7,733 nt of DNA from an uncultured Alphaproteobacteria bacterium (GCA_903929895.1 CAIYWM010000065.1:1-7733); one strand, 5' to 3'; positions 1 to 5,779 are shown, numbered from the stretch's first letter. Numbers and translations: made by a program. Notes: generated by a model from the letters alone, not told the origin.

Positions 1-35
1 GCTAACCCCAGCTGACCTTCCTGACCTCGCTTCAT
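1..35 (-). CDS. possible start of a truncated gene at the left edge
   Basis: On the minus strand an ATG at 35-33 is preceded, five bases upstream, by a clean Shine-Dalgarno GGAGG (complement of 41-45). The frame stays open to the window edge and reads MKRGQEGQLGL. An in-frame ATG further upstream at 68-66 has no good ribosome site. The direction matches the PLP enzyme gene upstream (stop at 165). Only eleven codons are visible, so no family can be assigned, and a chance match to a ribosome site is a real possibility. Confidence 0.3.
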   Translation of the reverse strand, partial: MKRGQEGQLGL

Positions 36-122
36 CACAGCCTCCGTCAGAGGATTCCTGTGAATCATCAATCGCCCAAGACGCCAAGACCTTTTGCAGA
101 GGTCTCATTCAGATGGGGAGGT

Positions 123-141
123 GTCGCCGTCTCACGGCGAC
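123..141 (-). terminator. short GC-rich hairpin downstream of the PLP enzyme gene
   Basis: GTCGCCGT (123-130) and ACGGCGAC (134-141) form a perfect 8-bp stem with a three-base loop, 23 bases beyond the stop of the minus-strand gene ending at 165. No T-run follows it in the direction of transcription, so it is not a classic intrinsic terminator. It may be a 3'-end-stabilising or Rho-assisted structure. Confidence 0.3.
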
Positions 142-164
142 GGAGGGGTCAAAAACGCGCTGCG

Positions 165-1319
165 CTAGGCGTTGTGAGCGCGCTTCAGCGCCTGGTCGAG
201 ATCGTCGAACAGATCGCTGCTCTCCTCGACGCCGACGGAGAGGCGCAGCAGGTCGGGCGGGCAGGGGGTGCCCGGGCCCTCGATGCTGGCGCGATGCTCG
301 ATCAGGCTCTCGACGCCGCCCAGCGAGGTGGCGCGCTTCCATAGTTCGACGCGCGCCGCCGTGGCGATGGCCGCGCGTTCGCCGCCCTTCACCCTCACCG
401 ACAGCATGCCGCCGAAGCCGCCCGTCATCTGCTTTGCCGCCGCCGCATGGCCGGCGAAGGAGGGCAGGCCGGGATAGAGGACCTGTTCCACCATCGGATG
501 CTCGGCGAACTTCTCGGCGAGACTCTGCGCCGACTTGCAGGCCCAGGCGACGCGCGGGTAGAGGGTGCGCATGCCTCGCATCAGCAGCCACGCTTCGGTC
601 TGGCCGAGAATGGTCCCGAGTTGCGAACGGATGGTCCGGAGCTTTGCCCAGTAGGCATCGTCCCGGGCACCGGTCAGGGCGCCGGCGATGATGTCGGAGT
701 GGCCGTTGAGGTACTTGGTGGCCGAATGCATGACGATGTCGGCGCCATGTTCGATCGGCCGCGTCAGTACCGGCGTCGCGACCGTCGAATCGACGCCCAG
801 CAACGCCCCGGCCTTGTGCGAGATTTCGGCGATCGCGGCGATGTCGGACACGCTCCAGGTCGGGTTGGCCGGCGTCTCGATCCAGACGAGCTTGGTGATT
901 CCCGGCTTTACGGCCGCGGCCACCTGATCGGTCTTGTCGGTGTCGACGAACTCGACCTTGAGGCCCCATTGGGTCGCGAAAGTCATGAGCCAGTTGCGCA
1001 GCGCCCAGTACATGACCTTCGAGGTCACGACATGGTCACCGGGCGACAAGGCCAGGAAACAGGCAGTCGCGGCACTCATGCCCGACGAAAAGATCAGGGA
1101 TTTCGCGCCGCCTTCGAGCGCCGTCAGCGTTGCCTCGGCCTGGTCGAACGTGGGATTGTCGGCGCGCGCGTAGATGCGCCCCGAGCGGTATCCGTTGTCC
1201 TCGTCCCGCAGATAGGTGCTTGCCATGTGGATGGGCGGCACGACGGCCTTGGTGACCGGGTCGATCCAGCCCATCGCCTGGGCGGCAAGAGACGCAGGGG
1301 CAAACTTTTTATCGGACAT
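165..1319 (-). CDS. PLP-dependent cystathionine gamma-synthase / beta-lyase / sulfhydrylase family enzyme
   Basis: A 384-residue fold-type I PLP enzyme of the Cys/Met metabolism family, near the usual 380-400 residues. Visible family marks are YARADNPT at 50-57 (Tyr50 and Arg52 match the phosphate-binding pair of the YxRxxNPT motif), SSGMSA at 78-83, Asp177 in GVDSTVATP (pyridine nitrogen contact), HSATKYLNGHSD at 198-209 with Lys202 as the PLP Schiff-base lysine, SLGGVESLIEHRAS at 332-345, and Arg359 in LRLSVGVE for the substrate carboxylate. Around residues 101-112 it has KVMYWALRNWLM where many members have a YGGT-type motif; Tyr104 may still stack on PLP. Members make or split cystathionine or sulfhydrylate O-acylhomoserine, and sequence alone does not settle which. 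MetX, which supplies O-acetylhomoserine, lies about 4.5 kb away. I chose the ATG at 1319; a GTG at 1328 would add three residues, and neither has a clear Shine-Dalgarno. No SAM riboswitch is visible upstream. Confidence 0.9.
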   Translation of the reverse strand: MSDKKFAPASLAAQAMGWIDPVTKAVVPPIHMASTYLRDEDNGYRSGRIYARADNPTFDQAEATLTALEGGAKSLIFSSGMSAATACFLALSPGDHVVTSKVMYWALRNWLMTFATQWGLKVEFVDTDKTDQVAAAVKPGITKLVWIETPANPTWSVSDIAAIAEISHKAGALLGVDSTVATPVLTRPIEHGADIVMHSATKYLNGHSDIIAGALTGARDDAYWAKLRTIRSQLGTILGQTEAWLLMRGMRTLYPRVAWACKSAQSLAEKFAEHPMVEQVLYPGLPSFAGHAAAAKQMTGGFGGMLSVRVKGGERAAIATAARVELWKRATSLGGVESLIEHRASIEGPGTPCPPDLLRLSVGVEESSDLFDDLDQALKRAHNA

Positions 1320-1442
1320 CGGGGGCACCGTCGGCTTACACGAATCTTACATCCGACGCGCCCTTATGGCGCATCGCAGCACTTGAAATGAGGATGCACT
1401 AGTAGCTTCATATGTAGTGATTTGCTCGCGATATCTTTAGGA

Positions 1443-1458
1443 TCGGCAAGGTTGCCGA
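1443..1458. promoter_or_regulatory. candidate TetR operator palindrome
   Basis: TCGGCAAGGTTGCCGA is an inverted repeat with 7-bp perfect arms and a two-base centre. It ends 32 bases before the TetR-type regulator's start, and a third CGGCAA half-site lies at 1464-1469. TetR-family proteins commonly repress themselves and a divergent neighbour through such palindromes, so this is the best operator candidate in the 171-base gap between the divergent PLP enzyme and regulator genes. No convincing -35/-10 pair was found on either strand there. The gap also has a weak GCGCC/GGCGC hairpin at 1358-1372. The role is inferred from position and symmetry. Confidence 0.5.
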
Positions 1459-1490
1459 CGTGACGGCAAACACTCGCTGGGGAGTCAGGA

Positions 1491-2117
1491 ATGGACGTTC
1501 AAACCCTGCACACGAAGCAGCCTCACACGGCCGGTCGCGGTGACCGCGTCGCCCGCACACGCGAATCGATCGTGGCGTCGGCCCTGGCCCTCGCCGCGGC
1601 CGGACAGGTCGCGCCGATCGTGCGCGACATCGCCCAGATGGCCGGCGTTTCCGCGCGCACCGTGTTCCAGCACTTCGCCGACACGGCCGAGCTCTATGTC
1701 GCCGTGCTGGGCCGGGTTCTGGCCGCGCTGGTCGGAGAGGCGCCGGAAATCGCGGCCGCCGGTCCCGTCGAGACGCGCATCGCCAGCATGATCAACCAGT
1801 GCGCGGACCGCTACGAGCAGCTCCGCCCGATGTGGACCTTCGTCGAGACCTTGCAGCGCCGCTCGCCGGAAGCCGCCGACATGATCTCGCAGATCTACAG
1901 CGCCAACACCGCGCAGCTCTCGCAGGCCTTCGCGCCCGAGCTGGGCGCGCTGCCGGCGGAGTCGCGCCAGCGGACGCTGACGGCGCTGGCCCTGGCCATC
2001 GCGCCGGAGAGCTGGGTCGTGTTGCGCCAGCGCCTCGGCCGGTCGGTCGAGCAGGCGCGCGACGAGCTCGGCTTCGTCGTGCAGTCGGTGTTCGCGACCG
2101 AGGCCGCCCGCCGCTAG
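1491..2117 (+). CDS. TetR/AcrR-family transcriptional regulator
   Basis: A 208-residue protein with an N-terminal TetR-type DNA-binding domain and a helical C-terminal part that would bind a ligand and dimerise. After a flexible N-terminus, residues 20-35 form helix 1 (VARTRESIVASALALA). The helix-turn-helix spans about 43-62, with IVRDIAQMAGVSARTVFQHF showing the typical A-GVS-xxT-xxxHF pattern. It is followed by helix 4 (ELYVAVLGRVL). Length is normal for the family. The ATG at 1491 is supported by GGGGAG at 1479-1484, six bases upstream. The effector and targets cannot be read from the sequence. The divergent PLP enzyme gene and the gene itself are the obvious candidates, through the palindrome at 1443-1458. 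The stop lies four bases from the stop of the convergent gamma-glutamylcyclotransferase gene, with no terminator between them. Confidence 0.88.
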   Translation: MDVQTLHTKQPHTAGRGDRVARTRESIVASALALAAAGQVAPIVRDIAQMAGVSARTVFQHFADTAELYVAVLGRVLAALVGEAPEIAAAGPVETRIASMINQCADRYEQLRPMWTFVETLQRRSPEAADMISQIYSANTAQLSQAFAPELGALPAESRQRTLTALALAIAPESWVVLRQRLGRSVEQARDELGFVVQSVFATEAARR

Positions 2118-2121
2118 AGGC

Positions 2122-2676
2122 TCAAGGCCCGGTGCCGCCAGCGGCGGCGCGGGCCAGTCTCTCGAGCGAGCGGTCCCTGAGGCCGAGCTCGCCGAGATGG
2201 GTGACCGTGTTCAGCACATAGTCGAGGTTGCTGCCGGTGGCGCCATGGCCCTGGCGGATCAGCCGTAGCGCTTCCACTTCCGGCAACTTGCCGGCGAACT
2301 GCCGGTGGGTCCGGTCGGCGAGATAGACCAGCGCCGGCACGATCTGGCCGTCGTCGAGTCGGATCGGCCGCACCGTCTCCTCGTAGACCCCGTCATTGTC
2401 GATTTCGCGATGGATCAGGTAGCGCCGCACCTCGTCGTAGGTGGCGGCAGGCAGCCGGTGCGCCAGCCCGCGGCAGGAGCCGCCCGGCAGCAGGCCGAGC
2501 ATGAGCCCCGGCTTCTCCGGCGTGCCGCGATAGTGTTCCGAGTAGATGCAGAAGGCGCGGTGCCAGCCCTGCAGTCGCGCGGCCTGCGTCTCGGGCGTCG
2601 CGAAGCCGGGGTTCCACATCAGCGAGCCGTAGCCGAAGACCCACCGGGGCTTGCTGGTGGGCCTTGCCGCGGCCAC
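2122..2676 (-). CDS. ChaC-like gamma-glutamylcyclotransferase
   Basis: A 184-residue protein of the ChaC branch of gamma-glutamylcyclotransferases, cytosolic enzymes that release 5-oxoproline from gamma-glutamyl compounds, typically glutathione, leaving Cys-Gly. Visible marks are the substrate-loop motif VFGYGSLMWNP at 13-23, YSEHYRGTPEKPG at 45-57, the glycine-rich stretch at 61-70, LIHREIDNDGVYEE at 87-100 where Glu91 after Arg90 fits the family's catalytic glutamate, and the C-terminal GHGATGSNLDYVLNTVTHL at 143-161. The start is a GTG at 2676, because the next Met lies inside the conserved YGSLM motif. It has no obvious Shine-Dalgarno but sits only seven bases after the stop of the dehydrogenase gene, so it is probably the last gene of the aromatic operon and may be translated by coupling. 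Its link to aromatic amino acid synthesis is not evident. Substrate specificity is inferred from family only. Confidence 0.88.
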   Translation of the reverse strand: MAAARPTSKPRWVFGYGSLMWNPGFATPETQAARLQGWHRAFCIYSEHYRGTPEKPGLMLGLLPGGSCRGLAHRLPAATYDEVRRYLIHREIDNDGVYEETVRPIRLDDGQIVPALVYLADRTHRQFAGKLPEVEALRLIRQGHGATGSNLDYVLNTVTHLGELGLRDRSLERLARAAAGGTGP

Positions 2677-2683
2677 GCCCGAA

Positions 2684-3568
2684 CTAGGCCTGGTTGAGGT
2701 GGATCAGCGCGCGGCGGATCTCGCGCGTGCGCGTGAACAGATCGAACAGCTTGTCGCCCTCGCCCCAGCGGATGGCGCGCTGCAGGTAGAAGAGATCCTC
2801 CTGGAAGCGCTGGAGCACCTCGAGGACCGCCTCGCGATTGTTCATGAACACGTCGCGCCACATGGTGGGATCGGAGGCGGCGATGCGCGTGAAGTCGCGG
2901 AAGCCGCCGGCGGCGAACTTCAGGATCTCGCTGTTGAGATGCCCGCCGAGATCGTCGGCCGTGCCCACGATCGTGTAGGCGATCAGGTGCGGCAGGTGCG
3001 ACGTGATGGCCAGGATGCGGTCATGGTCCTTGGGGTCGATGCGCTCGACCTGGCTGCCCAGGCCCTTCCAGAAGGCTTCGAGCCGGGCCACGGCGGCCTC
3101 GTCGCTGTCGGGCAGCGGCGTCAGGATGCACCACCGGCCCTGGAAAAGGTCGAGCAGCGCAGCCTCGGGGCCGGAATTCTCGGTGCCGGCGACCGGATGG
3201 GCCGGCACGAAATGCACGCCCTTGGGGATGTGCGGTGCCATGTCGGCGATCACGGTCTGCTTCACCGAGCCGACGTCCGAAACGATGCAACCCGGCTTCA
3301 GGCTCGACGCGATGGCCTGGGTGGCGGGCCCGCAGGCGCCGACCGGCGTGCAGACGATCACCAGGTCGGCATCCCGGCAGGCTTCCGCGAGATCGGTGCC
3401 GCAATGATCGGCGAGCTTCAGCTTGTTGGCGAGTGCGGCCGTCTCGGCGCTGCGCGTCGCCGCCACGATCGACCGGGCCAGCCCGCGCTTGCGGGCCTCC
3501 AGCGCGATCGAGCCGCCGATCAGTCCGATGCCGATCAGCGCGATCTTGTCGAACAGGGGCTCGCTCAT
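2684..3568 (-). CDS. tyrC: prephenate/arogenate dehydrogenase (TyrA/TyrC family)
   Basis: A 294-residue single-domain dehydrogenase that oxidatively decarboxylates prephenate or arogenate, giving 4-hydroxyphenylpyruvate or tyrosine. The N-terminal Rossmann domain starts with IALIGIGLIGGS (9-20), the dinucleotide-binding GxGxxG. Family catalytic-region motifs are AHPVAGTENSG at 123-133 (His124), SHLPH at 190-194 (His191) and GGFRDFTRIAASDPTMW at 221-237, where Arg228 matches the prephenate-binding arginine known in characterised TyrA enzymes. There is no fused chorismate mutase and no ACT domain. After the second beta strand it reads AATRS (36-40) with no acidic residue, which may favour NADP+ (inference). 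The ATG overlaps the stop of the aminotransferase gene as ATGA (3565-3568), a sign of translational coupling, and no separate strong Shine-Dalgarno is seen. Confidence 0.94.
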   Translation of the reverse strand: MSEPLFDKIALIGIGLIGGSIALEARKRGLARSIVAATRSAETAALANKLKLADHCGTDLAEACRDADLVIVCTPVGACGPATQAIASSLKPGCIVSDVGSVKQTVIADMAPHIPKGVHFVPAHPVAGTENSGPEAALLDLFQGRWCILTPLPDSDEAAVARLEAFWKGLGSQVERIDPKDHDRILAITSHLPHLIAYTIVGTADDLGGHLNSEILKFAAGGFRDFTRIAASDPTMWRDVFMNNREAVLEVLQRFQEDLFYLQRAIRWGEGDKLFDLFTRTREIRRALIHLNQA

Positions 3569-4653
3569 TTCGCGGCCACGAAGCGGGCCAGCGATGCCTG
3601 CACCGCCTTCACCTCGGCCTCGGTGCCGACGGTGATGCGGAGGTGCTCGGGCAGGCCGTAGCCCGCCACGAGGCGCGGGATCAGACCGTCGTTCATCAGC
3701 CAGTCGTTGGCCGCGGCGGCGCGTTCCTTAGAGCCGAAGCCGACCAGCAGGAAGTTGCCGACGCTCGGCACCGGCTTCAGGCCAAGCTTCGTCAGTTCGG
3801 CGCTGAGCCACGGCAGCCAGATGTCGTTGTTGGTGCGGCTGGCGTCGGTATGCGCGATGTCCTCGAGCGCCGCGACGCCCGCGATCTGCGCAGCCAGGTT
3901 GACGTTGAACGGCTGACGCAGCCGGCTCATGACGTCGACGATGCCGGCCGGCCCGTACATCCAGCCGAGACGCAATCCGCCCAGGCCATAGATCTTCGAG
4001 AAGGTCCGGGTCATCACCACGTTCTCGGCCTGGTCGACCAGCTCGACTCCCGAATCATAGTCGTTCCGGCTGACATACTCGGCATAGGCCGCGTCGATGA
4101 TCAGCAGAACGTTCTTCGGCAGGCCGGCATGCAGACGGCGCACATCGTCCTTGGTGACGTAGGTGCCGGTGGGATTGTTCGGATTGGCGAGGCAGACGAT
4201 GCGCGTCCTGTCCGTCACCGCCGCCAGCATCGCATCGATGTCGCTGCCATAGTCCTTGGCCGGCGCCGCGACCGGGGTCGCACCGACGCCCAGCGCGTTG
4301 ATCGCGTACATCAGGAAGCCGTACTGGCTGTAGAGCAGCTCGTCGCCGGGACCGCAGTAGGCGCGGACCAGAAGATTCAGGATCTCGTCGGAGCCCGCGC
4401 CACAGACGATGCGGGCCGGATCGAGGCCGTAGTGGCGGCCCAGAGCCTTGCGCAGCTTCGCGGTGTCGCCATCGGGATAGCGGTGCAGTTCGGCCGCCGC
4501 CTTGGCGTAGGCCGCCATTGCCTTCGGCGAGGGCCCGAGTGCGCCCTCGTTGGACGACAGCTTGGCGATCGTTTCCTTGCCGTCGATCGAGTCCTTGCCC
4601 GGCACATAGGGCGCGATCTTCATGATGCCCGGACGCGGGGTGAGCGCGCTCAT
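3565..4653 (-). CDS. hisC: HisC-type histidinol-phosphate / aromatic aminotransferase
   Basis: A 362-residue fold-type I PLP aminotransferase of the HisC subfamily. Motifs in order are KLSSNEGALGPSP (31-43), LHRYPDGD (56-63), GAGSDEI (85-91), ANPNNPTGT (156-164, Asn160), Asp187 in IIDAAYAEY, TFSKIYGLGGLRLGW (217-231) with Lys220 as the PLP lysine and Arg228 as the cofactor phosphate contact, and Arg339 in LRITVGT for the substrate carboxylate. Length is typical. HisC proteins catalyse transamination of imidazole-acetol phosphate in histidine synthesis, but many also act on phenylpyruvate, hydroxyphenylpyruvate or prephenate. Lying between a chorismate mutase and a prephenate dehydrogenase, with no his genes in view, it is more likely the aromatic aminotransferase of this operon (inference). 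AGGAG at 4664-4660 sits six bases before the ATG, and the gene starts 24 bases after the chorismate mutase stop. Confidence 0.93.
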   Translation of the reverse strand: MSALTPRPGIMKIAPYVPGKDSIDGKETIAKLSSNEGALGPSPKAMAAYAKAAAELHRYPDGDTAKLRKALGRHYGLDPARIVCGAGSDEILNLLVRAYCGPGDELLYSQYGFLMYAINALGVGATPVAAPAKDYGSDIDAMLAAVTDRTRIVCLANPNNPTGTYVTKDDVRRLHAGLPKNVLLIIDAAYAEYVSRNDYDSGVELVDQAENVVMTRTFSKIYGLGGLRLGWMYGPAGIVDVMSRLRQPFNVNLAAQIAGVAALEDIAHTDASRTNNDIWLPWLSAELTKLGLKPVPSVGNFLLVGFGSKERAAAANDWLMNDGLIPRLVAGYGLPEHLRITVGTEAEVKAVQASLARFVAAK

Positions 4654-4677
4654 GCCAGTCTCCTGCGAAAGTTCAGT

Positions 4678-5529
4678 TCACGGTTTGGCGTCGATCGGCA
4701 CGGCATAGGCGCCGATGGCCGCCGCGCAGCCTTTTTCCAGGCCCAGGGCCGCTTCGAGATCGCGCAGGCGCGGATCGTCGTCGGCGATCATGCCCGGTAC
4801 CTCGACGAGATAGTGATGCACCCCGGCCATGACCTGGTCCAGCGCCGAGGTGAAGGCCGGCAGGCCCGCCTTGGCCAGCGCCGCGGCGATGCGGTCGCGG
4901 CTCAGCCCGTTCTTGGCCTCGATGGCCACCAGGCCGCGATCCGAGCCGCTCGGCTCGGCATCGATGCGGGCCAGCACGAAGGCCGAAATCCCTCGCGCGC
5001 GCGCGTTCGGCATGGCCAGGAACGGCAGGCGGGCGATCACGGTCGGCAGGGTCGTGTCCTTGCCGGCAAGCAGGGGCCACCAGGGTGTCGAGTCCGCCTC
5101 GAGCGGGGCGGGCACGACACCGATGGTCGTCGTGCTGGCGCGCACCGCCGACAGCACGCCGGCCGGCGTGTCGTGGGGAACGAAGGGGATCTGGCAGCCG
5201 AAATGGTCGCGCGCGAGGTCCCAGTAACCGGGCTGGTCGTCGGGACGGCAGATCGCGATCTTGAGGCCGGGTGTCTGGATGAGCGTGAAGGCGCTCATCA
5301 TTTCACGCCACATGCGATAGACGGCGGCGGACGGGAACTGCCCGTCATGCGTCGCCAGCCGCTTGCGCAGGACCTGGGCTTCACGGCCCGGACGCAGCGC
5401 AAGGCCTCCCGCCGGCTTGGTTGCAGAGATCTGCCCGACGACCTCCGCGCGACGGCGGATCAGGCCGTGCAACTCGGTGTCGATGGCGTCGATTTCCTGC
5501 CGCAAGCTGTCGATACTGGGAGCGTCCAT
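4678..5529 (-). CDS. chorismate mutase (AroQ type) with degenerate prephenate-dehydratase-like C-terminus
   Basis: A 283-residue protein, first gene of the operon. Residues 5-85 are an AroQ chorismate mutase domain: SLRQEIDAIDTELHGLIRRR has Arg10 and Arg27 where E. coli enzyme has its active-site arginines, with Lys38 and Arg49-Glu50 also in place. It should convert chorismate to prephenate. Residues 88-190 resemble a prephenate dehydratase in layout (LKIAICRPDD, then IGVVPAPLEA where the family usually has a PIEN-like motif), but the hallmark Thr-Arg-Phe is absent: the matching stretch appears to be GISAFVLARI (180-189). Residues 200-265 look like a divergent ACT regulatory domain (HHYLVEVPGMIADDDPRL). 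So the P-protein order is kept but dehydratase activity is doubtful. The tail may serve in phenylalanine or tyrosine sensing (inference). I chose the ATG at 5529; AGGA at 5545-5542 is a slightly distant Shine-Dalgarno. A TTG at 5601 is open upstream but lacks conserved sequence. Confidence 0.88.
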   Translation of the reverse strand: MDAPSIDSLRQEIDAIDTELHGLIRRRAEVVGQISATKPAGGLALRPGREAQVLRKRLATHDGQFPSAAVYRMWREMMSAFTLIQTPGLKIAICRPDDQPGYWDLARDHFGCQIPFVPHDTPAGVLSAVRASTTTIGVVPAPLEADSTPWWPLLAGKDTTLPTVIARLPFLAMPNARARGISAFVLARIDAEPSGSDRGLVAIEAKNGLSRDRIAAALAKAGLPAFTSALDQVMAGVHHYLVEVPGMIADDDPRLRDLEAALGLEKGCAAAIGAYAVPIDAKP

Positions 5530-5606
5530 TAGGCCGTTTTTTCCTGTGCGCAGCGGCGATACTACGTCCGCACTGTCCCCGTAAAGGCAAACAAGTCGCA
5601 AGAGGC

Positions 5607-5635
5607 TTGCCTCCCGCCATCCGCGACCGTATAGA
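5607..5635 (+). promoter_or_regulatory. predicted sigma70-type promoter of metX-metW
   Basis: TTGCCT (5607-5612) and TATAGA (5630-5635) are separated by exactly 17 bases and match -35 and -10 consensus at four and five positions. Transcription would start near 5641-5643, the very beginning of the SAM-II aptamer, so the mRNA would have almost no sequence before the riboswitch. This positional agreement supports the call. No experimental start is known here. Confidence 0.65.
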
Positions 5636-5641
5636 GCCTCT

Positions 5642-5697
5642 CCGTGGAATTTGAGCCGACCGGCTTGCGGCCACGTTAAACACCGCTAAAAGGTCGG
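5642..5697 (+). promoter_or_regulatory. SAM-II (SAM_alpha) riboswitch aptamer
   Basis: This is an H-type pseudoknot that binds S-adenosylmethionine. P1 is CGTGG (5643-5647) with CCACG (5671-5675). The P1 loop carries AATTTGAGCCGACC, and CCGACC (5656-5661) pairs perfectly with GGTCGG (5692-5697) to form the pseudoknot stem. The linker shows the family's characteristic CCACGTTAAACA (5671-5682) and CGCTAAAAGG (5684-5693) blocks. SAM-II elements are known from alphaproteobacteria, upstream of methionine genes such as metA and metX, which is the position here: 82 bases before the metX start. High SAM should lower metX-metW expression. It is followed after six bases by an intrinsic terminator hairpin. 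Confidence 0.94.
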
Positions 5698-5703
5698 AGT
5701 GCT

Positions 5704-5741
5704 CGAAAAAGCCCCCGCCCTTCCGGTCGGGGGCTTTTTCG
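5704..5741 (+). terminator. intrinsic terminator / riboswitch expression platform in the metX leader
   Basis: CGAAAAAGCCCCCG (5704-5717) and CGGGGGCTTTTTCG (5728-5741) form a perfect 14-bp stem with a ten-base loop. The T5 run at 5735-5739 lies in the 3' arm, and the mirrored A5 in the 5' arm makes it look bidirectional. It sits between the SAM-II aptamer and the metX start, so it cannot be marking the end of any annotated gene. The natural reading is a SAM-controlled terminator. Its loop and 3' arm contain CCGGTCGG (5723-5730), complementary to aptamer positions 5656-5663. The 3' arm is also partly repeated downstream (CGGGGGCCTTTCG, 5756-5768). Confidence 0.88.
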
Positions 5742-5770
5742 TTGGCTCCTCGTACCGGGGGCCTTTCGCT

Positions 5771-5777
5771 GGAGGGG
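5771..5777 (+). promoter_or_regulatory. Shine-Dalgarno that fixes the metX start
   Basis: GGAGGGG lies two bases before the GTG at 5780 (core GGAGG, four-base spacing). It supports this GTG over the upstream in-frame GTG at 5699, whose reading would run through the riboswitch 3' end and the terminator hairpin. Confidence 0.7.
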
Positions 5778-5779
5778 CA

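Noticed and set aside
53..66. GATTC/GAATC hairpin near the left edge
   Set aside because: A five-base stem with no T-run or other supporting context.
447..1391. Plus-strand 314-codon frame opposite the PLP enzyme
   Set aside because: No family motif, no ribosome site, and it is antisense to a gene with a full set of PLP-enzyme residues.
1383..1412. TTGAAA (1383-1388) with TTCATA (1407-1412) as a promoter for the TetR gene
   Set aside because: Spacing of 18 is acceptable but the -10 match is poor, and the region is AT-richer by itself, so chance matches are likely.
1398..1419. CACTA (1398-1402) and TAGTG (1415-1419) as a second operator
   Set aside because: The arms are only five bases with a 12-base spacer, and the palindrome at 1443-1458 is far stronger. 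Kept only as a weak alternative.
3235..5532. A 765-codon plus-strand open frame opposite the aromatic operon
   Set aside because: It is antisense to three genes with clear family motifs. Its translation is rich in Arg, Gly and Ala with no recognisable domain, as expected for the complement of GC-rich coding sequence.
5530..5606. Minus-strand promoter for the chorismate mutase operon
   Set aside because: TAGTAT (5566-5561) could serve as -10, but no reasonable -35 sits at 16-18 bases, so no feature is called. The operon must still have a promoter near here.
5704..5741. The hairpin as a terminator for a gene reading leftwards
   Set aside because: No minus-strand gene ends here; the nearest minus-strand gene begins at 5529 and reads away. 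Position after the aptamer fits riboswitch control of metX instead.
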